DNA of 64,000 nt from Exiguobacterium oxidotolerans JCM 12280 (lineage in GTDB: Bacteria > Bacillota > Bacilli > Exiguobacteriales > Exiguobacteriaceae). This document shows positions 54,448-63,333 of this stretch, one piece after another. Below the pieces are notes generated by a model. That model did not search any database, was not told the origin of the DNA, and was given only the letters and a program-made list of their open reading frames with translations. Location: assembly GCF_000702625.1 (NCBI RefSeq), contig NZ_JNIS01000001.1:496001-560000 (forward strand), read 5' to 3'. Each line of letters starts with the position of its first letter. Position 1 is the stretch's first letter. The position numbers were made by a program, and so were the translations under genes.

Positions 54448-54960
54448 ATGAACATCGGGGTAGTTCTGTTTCCATCGAAGCGCATACAAGATTTCGCGAA
54501 TTCGTATCGAAAACGATATGATTCAAAGTATGCTTTAATCACGCCACATATTACGATGCGTGAACGCGTGAGTGTTGATGAAAGTGAGTTAGAATCGATT
54601 GTTTCTGAATTAAACAAAGTGGCTGAACAAACGAAACCACTCGCACTACATCTTCAAGGGGCACGCTCTTTCCATCCGACAAACAATGTCTTGTTCTTAA
54701 AAGTCATGCCGACGGACGAAATGGAGCAGTTGCATCGTGCGTTACATTCAAATGGACTCGAACATACACCCAAGTACGACTTTTTGCCACATATTACGAT
54801 TGGCCAAGATCTTTCTGATGTCGAACTGTTCGACGTTCTAGAACGACTAAAGATGGAAGATATTCGCTTTCAAGAAGACGTCACGAAAATGGCACTTCTC
54901 TATGAATTAGAAAATGGTGCCTGGAGCGTTTATGAAACATTCCGCTTCAAACAACACTAA
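54448..54960 (+). CDS. 2H phosphoesterase superfamily protein (YjcG-like)
   Basis: A 170-aa protein of the 2'-5' RNA ligase/YjcG group with two HxT motifs (PHITM near 34 and PHITI near 110). The starting MNIGVVLFPSKRIQDFANSY matches YjcG. Substrate unknown. Its terminator overlaps the convergent gene at 54963. Confidence 0.88.
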   Translation: MNIGVVLFPSKRIQDFANSYRKRYDSKYALITPHITMRERVSVDESELESIVSELNKVAEQTKPLALHLQGARSFHPTNNVLFLKVMPTDEMEQLHRALHSNGLEHTPKYDFLPHITIGQDLSDVELFDVLERLKMEDIRFQEDVTKMALLYELENGAWSVYETFRFKQH

Positions 54961-54962
54961 CA

Positions 54963-55166
54963 TTAAACTTCCCGGTCGAACTTACGGCCGGGAAGTTTTA
55001 ATTCCGGTAAAACCCCATACGCATTCGCTTGTTCTTCTAATTCATAATCATGTGACTGAATCCGCTCAATCGGATTGATTCGGGCAATCGGTTCTGTTTT
55101 TCGTTCCGGCTCAACGCGAACCTGCCGATTGACGTATTGAACGACTGTAAAATCGATTTGATACAT
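54963..55166 (-). CDS. Small hypothetical protein
   Basis: A 67-aa polar protein (MYQIDFTVVQYVNRQVRVEP) preceded by AGGAGG at a good distance. Its last codons (about GRKFDREV) lie within the hairpin that ends the convergent YjcG-like gene. Family not recognised. Confidence 0.65.
   Translation of the reverse strand: MYQIDFTVVQYVNRQVRVEPERKTEPIARINPIERIQSHDYELEEQANAYGVLPELKLPGRKFDREV
54966..55000 (+). terminator. Terminator of the YjcG-like gene, inside a convergent CDS
   Basis: Stem AAACTTCCCGG/CCGGGAAGTTT followed by TAATT. Confidence 0.75.
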
Positions 55167-55241
55167 ATGTCTTCCCTCCTATTTCTGTAGCCGTTATTTT
55201 CCTCATCTACTTTTCTTATTCCCAAAATAGCTTTTTAGAAA

Positions 55242-55268
55242 ACAAAAAAACCAGGGTTGCCCCCGGTT
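55242..55268 (-). terminator. Terminator after fabI
   Basis: Short GC-rich hairpin AACCGGGGG..CCCTGGTT and seven T on the minus strand. Confidence 0.75.
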
Positions 55269-55295
55269 TAGAACTACAGCAAATAGGTTGAGCAC

Positions 55296-56069
55296 TTAAA
55301 GAATGTGGAAACCACTGTCGACGTGAAGAATTTCACCTGTCACGCCACTCGACATTTGTGACAACAGGAACAAGCCGCTTTGTCCAATTTGTTCCGTCGA
55401 AACGTTTCGGTGAAGTGGTGCGCGCTCTTCGATGCTGTCGAGAATCGAGTTGAAGTCGCCGACACCTTTTGCCGAGACCGTCCGCACCGGACCAGCCGAA
55501 ATCGCATTGACACGAACACCTTGTTTTCCGTATTCAGCCGCAAGGTAACGAACGCTTGCGTCAAGTGCAGCCTTCGCGACACCCATGACGTTATAGTTCG
55601 GGACCATCTTCTCGCCACCGAGATATGTCAACGTGATGACTGAAGCATCTTCTGTGAAAAAGTCCTTCGCTGCTTTGACGACTGCCGTTAAGCTGTAAGC
55701 AGAAATATCGAGGGCTTGGGCAAACTGATCACGCGTTACGCCTGAAAACTCGCCGCGTAACGCTTCTTTATCGGCAAAGGCGATCGAATGGGCAATCCCC
55801 GAAATCTGTCCGTGATCCGCATGGATGCTTTGGAACACTTGCTCGATTTCTTCATCACTCGTGACGTCACATGTATAGTAAGTAGCTGGTCGCGATAATT
55901 CTTTTCCTAGCTTTTCGAGTGGTGCTTTAAACCGTTCTCCTACATACGTAAACGCGAGGCTTGCACCTGCCGCGTCAAGCGCTCGGGCAATTCCCCATGC
56001 GATTGAGCGTTGATTGATGACACCCATTACGACATACGTCTTTCCCTCAAGTGAAGGATAAATATTCAT
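55296..56069 (-). CDS. fabI: Enoyl-ACP reductase FabI
   Basis: NADH/NADPH-dependent enoyl-ACP reductase of fatty acid elongation (257 aa), target of triclosan in relatives. MGVINQRSIAWGIA nucleotide loop, CDVTSDEEI, and the catalytic Tyr-x6-Lys pair in YNVMGVAKAALDAS (about 157-170). GGGGGAG lies 5 nt before ATG 56069; the upstream Met is rejected. Confidence 0.95.
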   Translation of the reverse strand: MNIYPSLEGKTYVVMGVINQRSIAWGIARALDAAGASLAFTYVGERFKAPLEKLGKELSRPATYYTCDVTSDEEIEQVFQSIHADHGQISGIAHSIAFADKEALRGEFSGVTRDQFAQALDISAYSLTAVVKAAKDFFTEDASVITLTYLGGEKMVPNYNVMGVAKAALDASVRYLAAEYGKQGVRVNAISAGPVRTVSAKGVGDFNSILDSIEERAPLHRNVSTEQIGQSGLFLLSQMSSGVTGEILHVDSGFHIL

Positions 56070-56212
56070 TTGAACTCCCCCTAAAATTAGCACCTGGTAA
56101 TAACACCTATATCTAGGTTACAAAAACGTAACGCTTCTGTCAACCACCCCTCTTGATATTGCGATTTTGATAAATTACGTTAATATAGAAAGAGATAGAA
56201 AGTAGGGATGAA

Positions 56213-57382
56213 ATGAACCGTTTTAAATCATTTACACAACGATATGATAACACGTTACTCTTTTTACTCGGTTGTCTGATGATCATCAGTGTCATCGCAA
56301 TCTATACGGCGCAACCTTTTCTGCAAGGTGCGATTAGCGAAATCAACTTCATGGCGAAGCAGATTCAATGGTATATCATCGGATTTATCGCATTATCCGT
56401 CGTCATCTTGATTGATTATGAACAACTCAAACGATTCCACTGGTATTTATATGGTGCCGGAATCCTTTCTTTGATCGGTCTCGTCGTCTTACGTAATACA
56501 CCGCTCGTCGCAAATATTAAAGGGGCGTATGGTTGGTATCAGCTTCCGGTCATCGGAACGGTCCAACCGGCAGAGTTCATGAAGTTCTTTTTGATTGTTA
56601 CATTAGCCGCCGTCATCTCTGAACATAACGCACGGTATGTACAACATGAACGTGATTTTTTACTTCTTCTCAAAATGGTCGGTGTAACATTACTTCCACT
56701 CGCTTTAATCATCATCCAGCCCGATTTAGGAATCGGCTTAATCTTATGTGTCATTCTTGCCTGTGCGATGCTTTTATCCGGCCTCAACTGGAAGTGGCTC
56801 CTGACCATGGTGATTTTATTTACAATTTCAATCGTCGGTTTCTTTTATCTCTTTTATTTCCAGAATGATTTACTTGCGACCTTCTTCCCAGGACACGCGA
56901 TGAACCGAATCATGGCGTGGTTACAACCATTTGAGTATGCCGACGATTTATCTTATCAATTGGTCCAATCGATTAATGCGATCGGCTCCGGGCAAATGTT
57001 TGGTGTCGGCTATGGAAAACTCCAGGTTTCCGTCCCGGAATTGCATACTGATTTCATTTTCACTGCGATTTCTGCCCATTACGGATTTATTGGGGCTGCC
57101 GTCGTCTTAGTCATCCTGTTTTTGTTCATCTACCGTCTGATTCAAATCGCACTTGAAACAGCCGATCCGTTTGGAACCTATATCGTGACAGGTTACGTCG
57201 CAATGTTTACGTTCCAAATCTTTCAAAACATCGGGATGACGATGGGTGTTTTACCGATCACCGGTCTCCCACTGCCCTTCATCAGCTATGGTGGATCGAC
57301 GATGATCGTCAACTTAGTAGGTCTTGGCCTTATTATGGCGATCGCTTCCCAGTCACGTGTCTCGATGTTTGATGAAGATTAA
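56213..57382 (+). CDS. SEDS family cell-shape protein (RodA-like)
   Basis: A second SEDS polymerase (389 aa, about ten helices) with NIKGAYGWYQLPVIGTVQPAE-like loop, HTDFIFTAISAHYGF and LPFISYGGST. Because ftsW lies at 13386 with its usual neighbours, this copy probably works in elongation (RodA) or as an accessory paralogue; the window does not decide. Monocistronic with a strong terminator. Confidence 0.87.
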   Translation: MNRFKSFTQRYDNTLLFLLGCLMIISVIAIYTAQPFLQGAISEINFMAKQIQWYIIGFIALSVVILIDYEQLKRFHWYLYGAGILSLIGLVVLRNTPLVANIKGAYGWYQLPVIGTVQPAEFMKFFLIVTLAAVISEHNARYVQHERDFLLLLKMVGVTLLPLALIIIQPDLGIGLILCVILACAMLLSGLNWKWLLTMVILFTISIVGFFYLFYFQNDLLATFFPGHAMNRIMAWLQPFEYADDLSYQLVQSINAIGSGQMFGVGYGKLQVSVPELHTDFIFTAISAHYGFIGAAVVLVILFLFIYRLIQIALETADPFGTYIVTGYVAMFTFQIFQNIGMTMGVLPITGLPLPFISYGGSTMIVNLVGLGLIMAIASQSRVSMFDED

Positions 57383-57424
57383 AAAAAGAGTTGATTCCCT
57401 GTTGCAGGAATCAACTCTTTTTTA
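57381..57424. terminator. Bidirectional terminator between the RodA-like and RluA-type genes
   Basis: Perfect stem AAAAAAGAGTTGATTCC/GGAATCAACTCTTTTTT. Confidence 0.9.
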
Positions 57425-58309
57425 TTGTTCTAAGAACAAATCACTCGGTAACGGCGCTTCGAACATGACCATTTCTCCCGTCCCCGGGTGAGGAAACTGT
57501 GCACTTGCACTATGAAGCGCCTGGCGCGGAATGAGCGGTGTGCCGCGATACATCGTATCTCCGACTAGCGGATGACCGAGTGCTGCGAGATGAACACGAA
57601 TCTGATGTGTCCGTCCCGTTTCCAACTTGATTTCTAACTGCGAAATCGTTCGCATGAAGGCTTCGACTGCCGTACTCTTCAAGATATGCGTAACCGCTCG
57701 TTGACCATCTTCACGGACCATCCGTTCCATAAAAGAGTGATCCGTCTGACCAATTGGTAAATCGATTGTTTGTGGACCGAGTTCTCCTTCGATCAATGCA
57801 ACATAACGCCGGTCGAGCAGTCCATTTTGCTGCATTTTACTCAATTGATGATGAGCTAGCGCATGTTTGGCAAAAATCACAAGCCCACTTGTATCCCGGT
57901 CCAATCGATTGACGATATGAATCGCATACGGAATCTGTTGTTGTTTATAGTAACCCAACACGAAATTCGCTAAAGAACGTTCCGGGTGAAGACGCGAGGG
58001 AATCGAAGCCATCCCCGATGGCTTATTGACAATCAACAACCACTCGTCTTCAAACAAGATATCAAGCTCTCCTTGTGTCGCAATCATGTCTTCTGCTGGG
58101 TGTTCCTCAGGGAAAGAGACATGGATTTCGTCGTCGAGATCGACACTCTCGTTAACGTTAACATGTTGTCCGTTTCGCAAAATGTCACCATGATGCTTTA
58201 TCGACACGAGCATTTTTCGGGAAATTCGGAGGCGCGTCGTACAAAAATGTCCGACACTCCAGCCGACCTGTTCATGTGTCACTGTTTCTTTCAATTCAAA
58301 TACCATCAT
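57422..58309 (-). CDS. RluA-family pseudouridine synthase (YjbO-like)
   Basis: A 295-aa enzyme isomerising uridines in RNA. Catalytic Asp in NRLDRDTSGLVIFAK (about 137-151), plus GRTHQIRVHLAALGHPLVGD. An S4-like N-terminal part precedes. Next to nadK, as yjbO in B. subtilis. Three start codons are stacked at 58306-58312; ATG 58309 is taken as most likely. Target U not inferable. Confidence 0.9.
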   Translation of the reverse strand: MMVFELKETVTHEQVGWSVGHFCTTRLRISRKMLVSIKHHGDILRNGQHVNVNESVDLDDEIHVSFPEEHPAEDMIATQGELDILFEDEWLLIVNKPSGMASIPSRLHPERSLANFVLGYYKQQQIPYAIHIVNRLDRDTSGLVIFAKHALAHHQLSKMQQNGLLDRRYVALIEGELGPQTIDLPIGQTDHSFMERMVREDGQRAVTHILKSTAVEAFMRTISQLEIKLETGRTHQIRVHLAALGHPLVGDTMYRGTPLIPRQALHSASAQFPHPGTGEMVMFEAPLPSDLFLEQ

Positions 58310-58325
58310 CACTTACCTCTTTTAC

Positions 58326-59129
58326 TTAACTTCTTTCTTCTGCTAAAAATGATTCTCTGACCCGCTCCCAAAACGGGAAGGAACGAAAACGGGCAAATTT
58401 TACTTTCTTATCGGAGACACGACAGCGAATCGATTTTACGTTTTGATGAACAATAGAAGCATAATGATCGTAAGTCAATTGAAAATCAATCGGATTGACC
58501 GGTCGTATTTCGACATCATGGTGCTTCGGCAACAACATCGGGGAACCGATTGTTCGATATACACGATTGTTGATGGAAGCCATCTCAGTAATCTGAATCG
58601 CTTCGAGGGCCGGGTGGACAATTGCACCACCTAACGCCTTGTTGTAGGCTGTCGAACCGGATGGGGTCGAGATACACAACCCATCCCCACGAAACGTCTC
58701 AAAGTAGTCTCCACGTATCGACAAGTCACATACAAGTGTCTGATTAAAACTTTTAATCGTACATTCGTTTAGCGCCAACAACTTATTATGTGAACCGTCC
58801 GCATAATCAATCGACAGCTCAAGCAATGGGTATTCGACCGTCGCCAAATTTTCATCTGCGATATGACGAATCAACTCGTCCATTTCTTCCGGGCGCCAAT
58901 CTGCATAAAAACCAAGATGTCCCGTATGAATCCCAACGAGTGTGATGTCTTCGACTTGACTCAAATAAGAATGAAATGCCTGGAGCATCGTTCCATCTCC
59001 ACCAATTGAAATGATGATTTCCGGAGTCGCTGCATCAAGAACACTTCCCCGAGCAATCAACTCTTGTTCCAATTGATCGCGTAGCGTTCGCGAGCGTTCA
59101 TCATCTCGTGCTGTAATCGCAAAGCGCAT
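58326..59129 (-). CDS. nadK: NAD kinase
   Basis: ATP-dependent phosphorylation of NAD to NADP (267 aa). GGDGTML motif (about 43-49), GHLGFYADW, NECTI and the glycine-rich GDGLCISTPSGSTAYNKALG are all present. GGAGG lies 6 nt before ATG 59129; ATG 59135 touches it. Follows relQ by 10 nt in an operon with the pseudouridine synthase gene. Confidence 0.95.
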   Translation of the reverse strand: MRFAITARDDERSRTLRDQLEQELIARGSVLDAATPEIIISIGGDGTMLQAFHSYLSQVEDITLVGIHTGHLGFYADWRPEEMDELIRHIADENLATVEYPLLELSIDYADGSHNKLLALNECTIKSFNQTLVCDLSIRGDYFETFRGDGLCISTPSGSTAYNKALGGAIVHPALEAIQITEMASINNRVYRTIGSPMLLPKHHDVEIRPVNPIDFQLTYDHYASIVHQNVKSIRCRVSDKKVKFARFRSFPFWERVRESFLAEERS

Positions 59130-59139
59130 GGTCATCCTC

Positions 59140-59790
59140 CTACTCGCTTACTGGATTATTAGTTTGTTTTCCGTCTCGTTCATGTAGGACGAGCTGTGCG
59201 TCTTGAATCTCTACTTTCAGTTGACTCATTTCCGCATCCAATAAAAAGGCGGCTTCCGCGGCACGTCGCAGTCGTTCGCGTGTCTCCTCCGGAATGTTTC
59301 CTTGGTATTTATAATTGAGTGAGTGCTCAATCGTCGCCCAAAAGTTCATCGCAAGTGTCCGAATCTGAATCTCAACGAGCGTCGGAATCTCACCTTCAAT
59401 CGTTTGGACAGGATAGGCAATAATAATATGATAGGAGCGATATCCGCTCTCTTTTTTTTGTGTGATATAATTTCGCTCTTCGACCACCTTAAAGTCTCCA
59501 CGTGATCGTAACAGTTCTAGTACGTGGATGATGTCGTCGACAAATTGACACATAATGCGTAAGCCGGCGATGTCTTGCATCTCTTGTTCTAACGAACTGA
59601 TCGCAATCGATTTCCGCTCCGCTTTTTGGATAATACTCTTCACAGGTTTTACCCGTCCCGTGACAAATTCAATCGGTGAATGTTCCCCACGTTGTTGAAA
59701 TTGTTTTCGAATGGCCTTTAGCTTTACCTTCAGTTCATCAACCGCGATTTGATACGGCGCGAGAAATAAATCCCAATTTTCTTTTGTCAT
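59140..59790 (-). CDS. relQ: Small alarmone synthetase RelQ (SasB/YjbM)
   Basis: A 216-aa (p)ppGpp synthetase with only the synthetase domain. ATP/GTP motifs VTGRVKPVKSIIQK, DIAGLRIMCQF, KESGYRSYH and EIQIRTLAMNFWATIEHSLNYK are intact; no hydrolase domain. I start at ATG 59790 (MTKENWDLF), which has GGTG 9 nt upstream and gives the length of B. subtilis SasB. Confidence 0.94.
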   Translation of the reverse strand: MTKENWDLFLAPYQIAVDELKVKLKAIRKQFQQRGEHSPIEFVTGRVKPVKSIIQKAERKSIAISSLEQEMQDIAGLRIMCQFVDDIIHVLELLRSRGDFKVVEERNYITQKKESGYRSYHIIIAYPVQTIEGEIPTLVEIQIRTLAMNFWATIEHSLNYKYQGNIPEETRERLRRAAEAAFLLDAEMSQLKVEIQDAQLVLHERDGKQTNNPVSE

Positions 59791-59895
59791 CGTTTTCGTC
59801 ACCACTTTTAATCTAAATTGTTGGTTCAATTCGTTCCACTACTTCATTCATGTTATCATATTTTCAAGCATTCAACTAGAAAGGCGTGAACCGGA

Positions 59896-60471
59896 ATGAG
59901 ACAAGAAATGGAAATTGAATTTAAAAACTTGTTAACAGCAGATGAATACAAGCAACTGATGCAAGTTTACGGCAAACAAGACGAAACGATTTGGCAAGCA
60001 AATGATTATTTTGATACACCTACGTTTGAATTGCGTCAGCATGGCGCCGCTCTACGCATCCGTCAGAAAAAAGAGGGTCTCGTATTGACCTTAAAAGAAC
60101 CGAAAGATGATGGTTTACTTGAAACACATGTTTCTCTATCGGAAGCAGAGGCAGAGGAATTATTCAAATATGGTCTGATTCAATCTGATGCGATGAATGA
60201 ACAATTGAGTCGCTTCAACTTAACAGCATCGCTTGAACACTTAGGACGCTTGGAAACAACTCGTTTTGAAACAAAATTGAAAGACGGATTGCTCGTACTG
60301 GATCAAAGTCACTATTTAGGTGTAACCGACTATGAATTAGAATTCGAAGTGCAAGCCTTCGAACAAGGTCAACTTGCTTTCACGCAACTGCTCGAGAAAC
60401 ATCAAATTCCACGTCGTGAAACGAAAAATAAAATCGTCCGTTTCATGGAGCGTAAAGCGGTTTCACGCTAA
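59896..60471 (+). CDS. CYTH domain protein (YjbK-like)
   Basis: A 191-aa triphosphate tunnel metalloenzyme. The ExExK signature is at EIEFKNLL near the start, followed by alternating acidic and basic strands (RIRQKKEGLVLTLKEP, YELEFEVQAFE). Divergent from relQ, as yjbK/yjbM are neighbours in B. subtilis. Probably a tripolyphosphatase or ThTPase-like enzyme. Confidence 0.88.
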   Translation: MRQEMEIEFKNLLTADEYKQLMQVYGKQDETIWQANDYFDTPTFELRQHGAALRIRQKKEGLVLTLKEPKDDGLLETHVSLSEAEAEELFKYGLIQSDAMNEQLSRFNLTASLEHLGRLETTRFETKLKDGLLVLDQSHYLGVTDYELEFEVQAFEQGQLAFTQLLEKHQIPRRETKNKIVRFMERKAVSR

Positions 60472-60498
60472 TCGTGTACAAATGAACAAGCAAAACCT

Positions 60499-60528
60499 TT
60501 GCTCTTTCTTTTTTTTCGTTGCTAAAAT
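60499..60528 (+). promoter_or_regulatory. Promoter of spxH
   Basis: TTGCTC (60499-60504), 18-nt spacer, TAAAAT (60523-60528) with TG extension. Confidence 0.55.
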
Positions 60529-60561
60529 AGGGTAACGATAACAACAGAAGGGGGTGAACGG

Positions 60562-61353
60562 ATGGAACACGATCAATGTAACGGTTCTTATTGTTCATTG
60601 GACGAACCATCAATTCAACAACCGACGAAACCCCTAGAAATTTATCATTTTCTAGATGTGACGCAAACAGATGGTTTACGGTTGATACCCGTTCTCAAGA
60701 AATTAGAGTTAGAGTATGGTCATCTTTTCCGACTCAGAACGATTGCGACAATTCCTTGTGCTCCATCACGCTCTGCGTGCGATATGTCGCCATTGTTGAT
60801 TTTAAAAGCAATCGAACTACAAGGTAAGACATTTGGAATGCGCTTTATGAGACGTCTTCGGATGTTGCATAATGTAGAAGGCGAAAGTGCCTATACACGT
60901 TCTTCTTTAATCCGCTTGGCTGAAGCCTTAACTGAATTCGGTCTCGATTTGGAAGAATTTCATCGCGATGTTGAATCGAATACGATTCAACTCATGCTCG
61001 AAAAAGAAACCCAGCTCGTGACAGAGTGGGACGTACGCGTCCTTCCGACTCTCGCTTTCATTGGAGATGATGAAGCCATTAAAGCTGAAGGTGCTTATGA
61101 ATACCTCATTTATGTCTCCATTTTAAATGAGCTATTGGATCAACCTGTTGAGAAGCAACCAAAGCCACCGCTCGAACATTTCTTGAAACGGTATGAAACA
61201 GCAACAACTTCAGAAATCGCTTTTATTTACGATGTATCTGAAGCGCAAATTGAACATGAGTTAAAAAAACTTGCACTTCAACAAAAATGTGTCTCACTTT
61301 CTTATTGTGACGGTAAAGTATGGCGTCATGTTAAAGATTCAGCACATGCTTAA
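60562..61353 (+). CDS. spxH: ClpXP adaptor protein SpxH (YjbH)
   Basis: DsbA/thioredoxin-like protein (263 aa) that delivers the thiol-stress regulator Spx to ClpXP. Fold elements PLEIYHFLDVT, a Cys-bearing IPCAPSRSACDMS and the cis-Pro region VRVLPTLAFIGDD are seen; a C-terminal winged-helix-like part follows (TSEIAFIYDVSEAQIEHEL). The His-rich zinc-like N-terminus of YjbH is reduced to HDQCNGSYC. Between the CYTH gene and pepF, matching B. subtilis. Confidence 0.88.
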   Translation: MEHDQCNGSYCSLDEPSIQQPTKPLEIYHFLDVTQTDGLRLIPVLKKLELEYGHLFRLRTIATIPCAPSRSACDMSPLLILKAIELQGKTFGMRFMRRLRMLHNVEGESAYTRSSLIRLAEALTEFGLDLEEFHRDVESNTIQLMLEKETQLVTEWDVRVLPTLAFIGDDEAIKAEGAYEYLIYVSILNELLDQPVEKQPKPPLEHFLKRYETATTSEIAFIYDVSEAQIEHELKKLALQQKCVSLSYCDGKVWRHVKDSAHA

Positions 61354-61361
61354 TTAATAAG

Positions 61362-61397
61362 AAAAAGGTGTTTCCGCAATTGCGGAAACACCTTTTT
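61362..61397. terminator. Terminator shared by spxH and the RoxS-like RNA
   Basis: Perfect stem AAGGTGTTTCCGCAA/TTGCGGAAACACCTT with A and T runs on both sides. Confidence 0.92.
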
Positions 61398-61462
61398 TTG
61401 TCATTCACATGACCATTGGATGGGGGAAAAGAGAATCATCAGGGGAATGTGACCCTCTTCAC
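61362..61462 (-). ncRNA. roxS: RoxS/RsaE-like small regulatory RNA
   Basis: A stand-alone minus-strand unit: TATACT (61469-61474), then a 5' hairpin AATGTGA/TCACATT, an unpaired C-rich stretch (TTCCCCTGATG, TTTTCCCCCATCC) and an intrinsic terminator, about 100 nt in all. RsaE/RoxS RNAs are about 100-115 nt, pair with ribosome-binding sites through such C-rich loops, and in B. subtilis roxS lies beside yjbH. The palindrome at the start matches a Rex/Fnr site, as known for RoxS control. Confidence 0.72.
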
Positions 61463-61463
61463 A
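61448..61463. promoter_or_regulatory. TGTGA-N6-TCACA operator at the RoxS-like RNA start
   Basis: Perfect arms, just downstream of the -10 box on the minus strand, where a repressor would block initiation. A second, weaker site (TTGTGC-N6-TCACA) lies upstream at 61503-61519. Confidence 0.6.
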
Positions 61464-61525
61464 TTCTTAGTATATAAGATCCTCGTATTTTTTTCTATCA
61501 CTTTGTGCAAAAATTCACAGAGTTG

Positions 61526-63328
61526 TCACTCTCCGAGTAATGCTTCGAATTCATCCAACACACGTTCAAATTGACGTAGTGCTGCTTCCACTGGTGCTTT
61601 TGTCGTCATATCGACACCTGCTGCCTTTAAGACTTCAATCGGATAATCACTTGATCCTGCTTTAAGGAAATTATTAATGTAACGATCAACAGCAGGTTGT
61701 CCTTCTTCTAAAATTTGCGTCGTCAATGCTGCAGCAGCTGAAATACCTGTCGCATACTGGTAGACGTAATAATTGTAGTAGAAGTGAGGAATCCGCGCCC
61801 ACTCAAGGCCGATCTCTTCATCCAATACGATTCCGTCGCCAAAATATTTTTGGTTCAACGCATAATACGTTTTCGTCAGGAATTCTGGTGTCAACGATTG
61901 ACCGAGTCGAGCCGCTTCGTGAATTTCATGCTCAAATTCTGCGAACATCGTCTGGCGGAACAACGTACCACGGAATGTTTCTAATTGATTGTTCAACAAA
62001 TAAAGTTTCTCTTTTTTATCTGTAACACGTTTCAGTAAGAAATCATTTAACAAAGCCTCGTTTGTCGTCGAAGCTACTTCCGCTACAAAAATCGAATAAT
62101 CACCATAAGCATATGGCTGTGATTGACGTGTATAGTAACTATGAACAGAATGTCCGAATTCATGTGCCAATGTAAAGAGATTGTTGACGTTATCTTGCCA
62201 ATTCATCAAGATAAACGGTTGTGTATCATATGCGCCAGAAGAATAGGCACCACTGCGCTTACCACGTGTCTCGCGAACATCGACCCATCGATCTGCCAAA
62301 CCTTCTTCTAAGATATGCTTGTACTCATCTCCAAGTGGTGCCAATCCATCGACCATCAATTGTTTCGCTTCATCGTAAGAAACCTTCATTTCGACTTCGC
62401 TAACGAGCGGTGTATACATGTCATACATATGAAGCTCTTCTAATCCGAGTACACGTTTACGAAGCTCAACGTAACGATGTAACAACGGGAGGTGCTCATG
62501 GACCGCTTCTACTAATCCATCATACACTTGCTCCGGAATGGCATTTCCATGTAATGCAGACTCACGCGCCGACTTGAACTGTCGCACTTCCGCATAAAAG
62601 TTATCTTTTTTGACTGATCCTGCAAGTGTCGAAGCGAGCGTATTTGTATAGTTGCCGTATGTTTCGTACATCGCCTTGAACGCTGCCTCGCGGACAGAAC
62701 GGTCTTTCGACTCCATGAATGTAATGAATCGACCATGTGTCAATTCCGCCTCTTGCCCGTCTTCCCCTTTGATTTTAGGGAATTTCAAGTCAGCATTATT
62801 CAACATACCGAACGTCGTTCCAGATTGCCCTAACACTTCCCCTGCTTTAGCAAGAATCGCTTCTTCAGCTTCAGTTAATACATGGTCGCGTTCTCGATTA
62901 AGTTCATCAAACGCATGACGATACATCGCGAGATCCGGATTACGATCTAAAAATCCTGTAATCGTTTCAACTGGAATCGTTAATAGTTCTGGCGTCATGA
63001 AAGCCAGTGCAGCCCCAATCTGCGAAGCGAGCGTCCGCGCACGGTCGTTCATCGCTTGATAGAAGCTATCTGCCGTATTTTCGTCATAACGCATATGCGC
63101 GTATGTATAGAGCTTATGCAGACGTCGTGAAATTTCATCACGTAACTGTAAACCTTCAAAAAGCGTCGCATCATCTTTTCCAAGTCGCCCTTTGTAATCA
63201 ATCATCAAAGGTAACATCGCTTTGACAGATTCAAAATCCTCTTCCCATGCTTCATTCGTTTCATAGATTGATTCTAAGTTCCACGTTTCTTCTACTGTGA
63301 CATCTTTTCGTGTCAATAGTTCTGCCAT
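61526..63328 (-). CDS. pepF: Oligoendopeptidase F
   Basis: M3 zinc peptidase (600 aa) with HEFGHSVHSYY zinc motif near 385 and downstream Glu in FVAEVASTTNEALL. It cleaves 7-17-residue peptides in the cytosol; YjbG in B. subtilis. GGGAG lies 8 nt before ATG 63328. Downstream of the coiA-like gene, whose stop overlaps the pepF start region, matching coiA-pepF order. Confidence 0.94.
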   Translation of the reverse strand: MAELLTRKDVTVEETWNLESIYETNEAWEEDFESVKAMLPLMIDYKGRLGKDDATLFEGLQLRDEISRRLHKLYTYAHMRYDENTADSFYQAMNDRARTLASQIGAALAFMTPELLTIPVETITGFLDRNPDLAMYRHAFDELNRERDHVLTEAEEAILAKAGEVLGQSGTTFGMLNNADLKFPKIKGEDGQEAELTHGRFITFMESKDRSVREAAFKAMYETYGNYTNTLASTLAGSVKKDNFYAEVRQFKSARESALHGNAIPEQVYDGLVEAVHEHLPLLHRYVELRKRVLGLEELHMYDMYTPLVSEVEMKVSYDEAKQLMVDGLAPLGDEYKHILEEGLADRWVDVRETRGKRSGAYSSGAYDTQPFILMNWQDNVNNLFTLAHEFGHSVHSYYTRQSQPYAYGDYSIFVAEVASTTNEALLNDFLLKRVTDKKEKLYLLNNQLETFRGTLFRQTMFAEFEHEIHEAARLGQSLTPEFLTKTYYALNQKYFGDGIVLDEEIGLEWARIPHFYYNYYVYQYATGISAAAALTTQILEEGQPAVDRYINNFLKAGSSDYPIEVLKAAGVDMTTKAPVEAALRQFERVLDEFEALLGE

Positions 63329-63333
63329 TTCAA

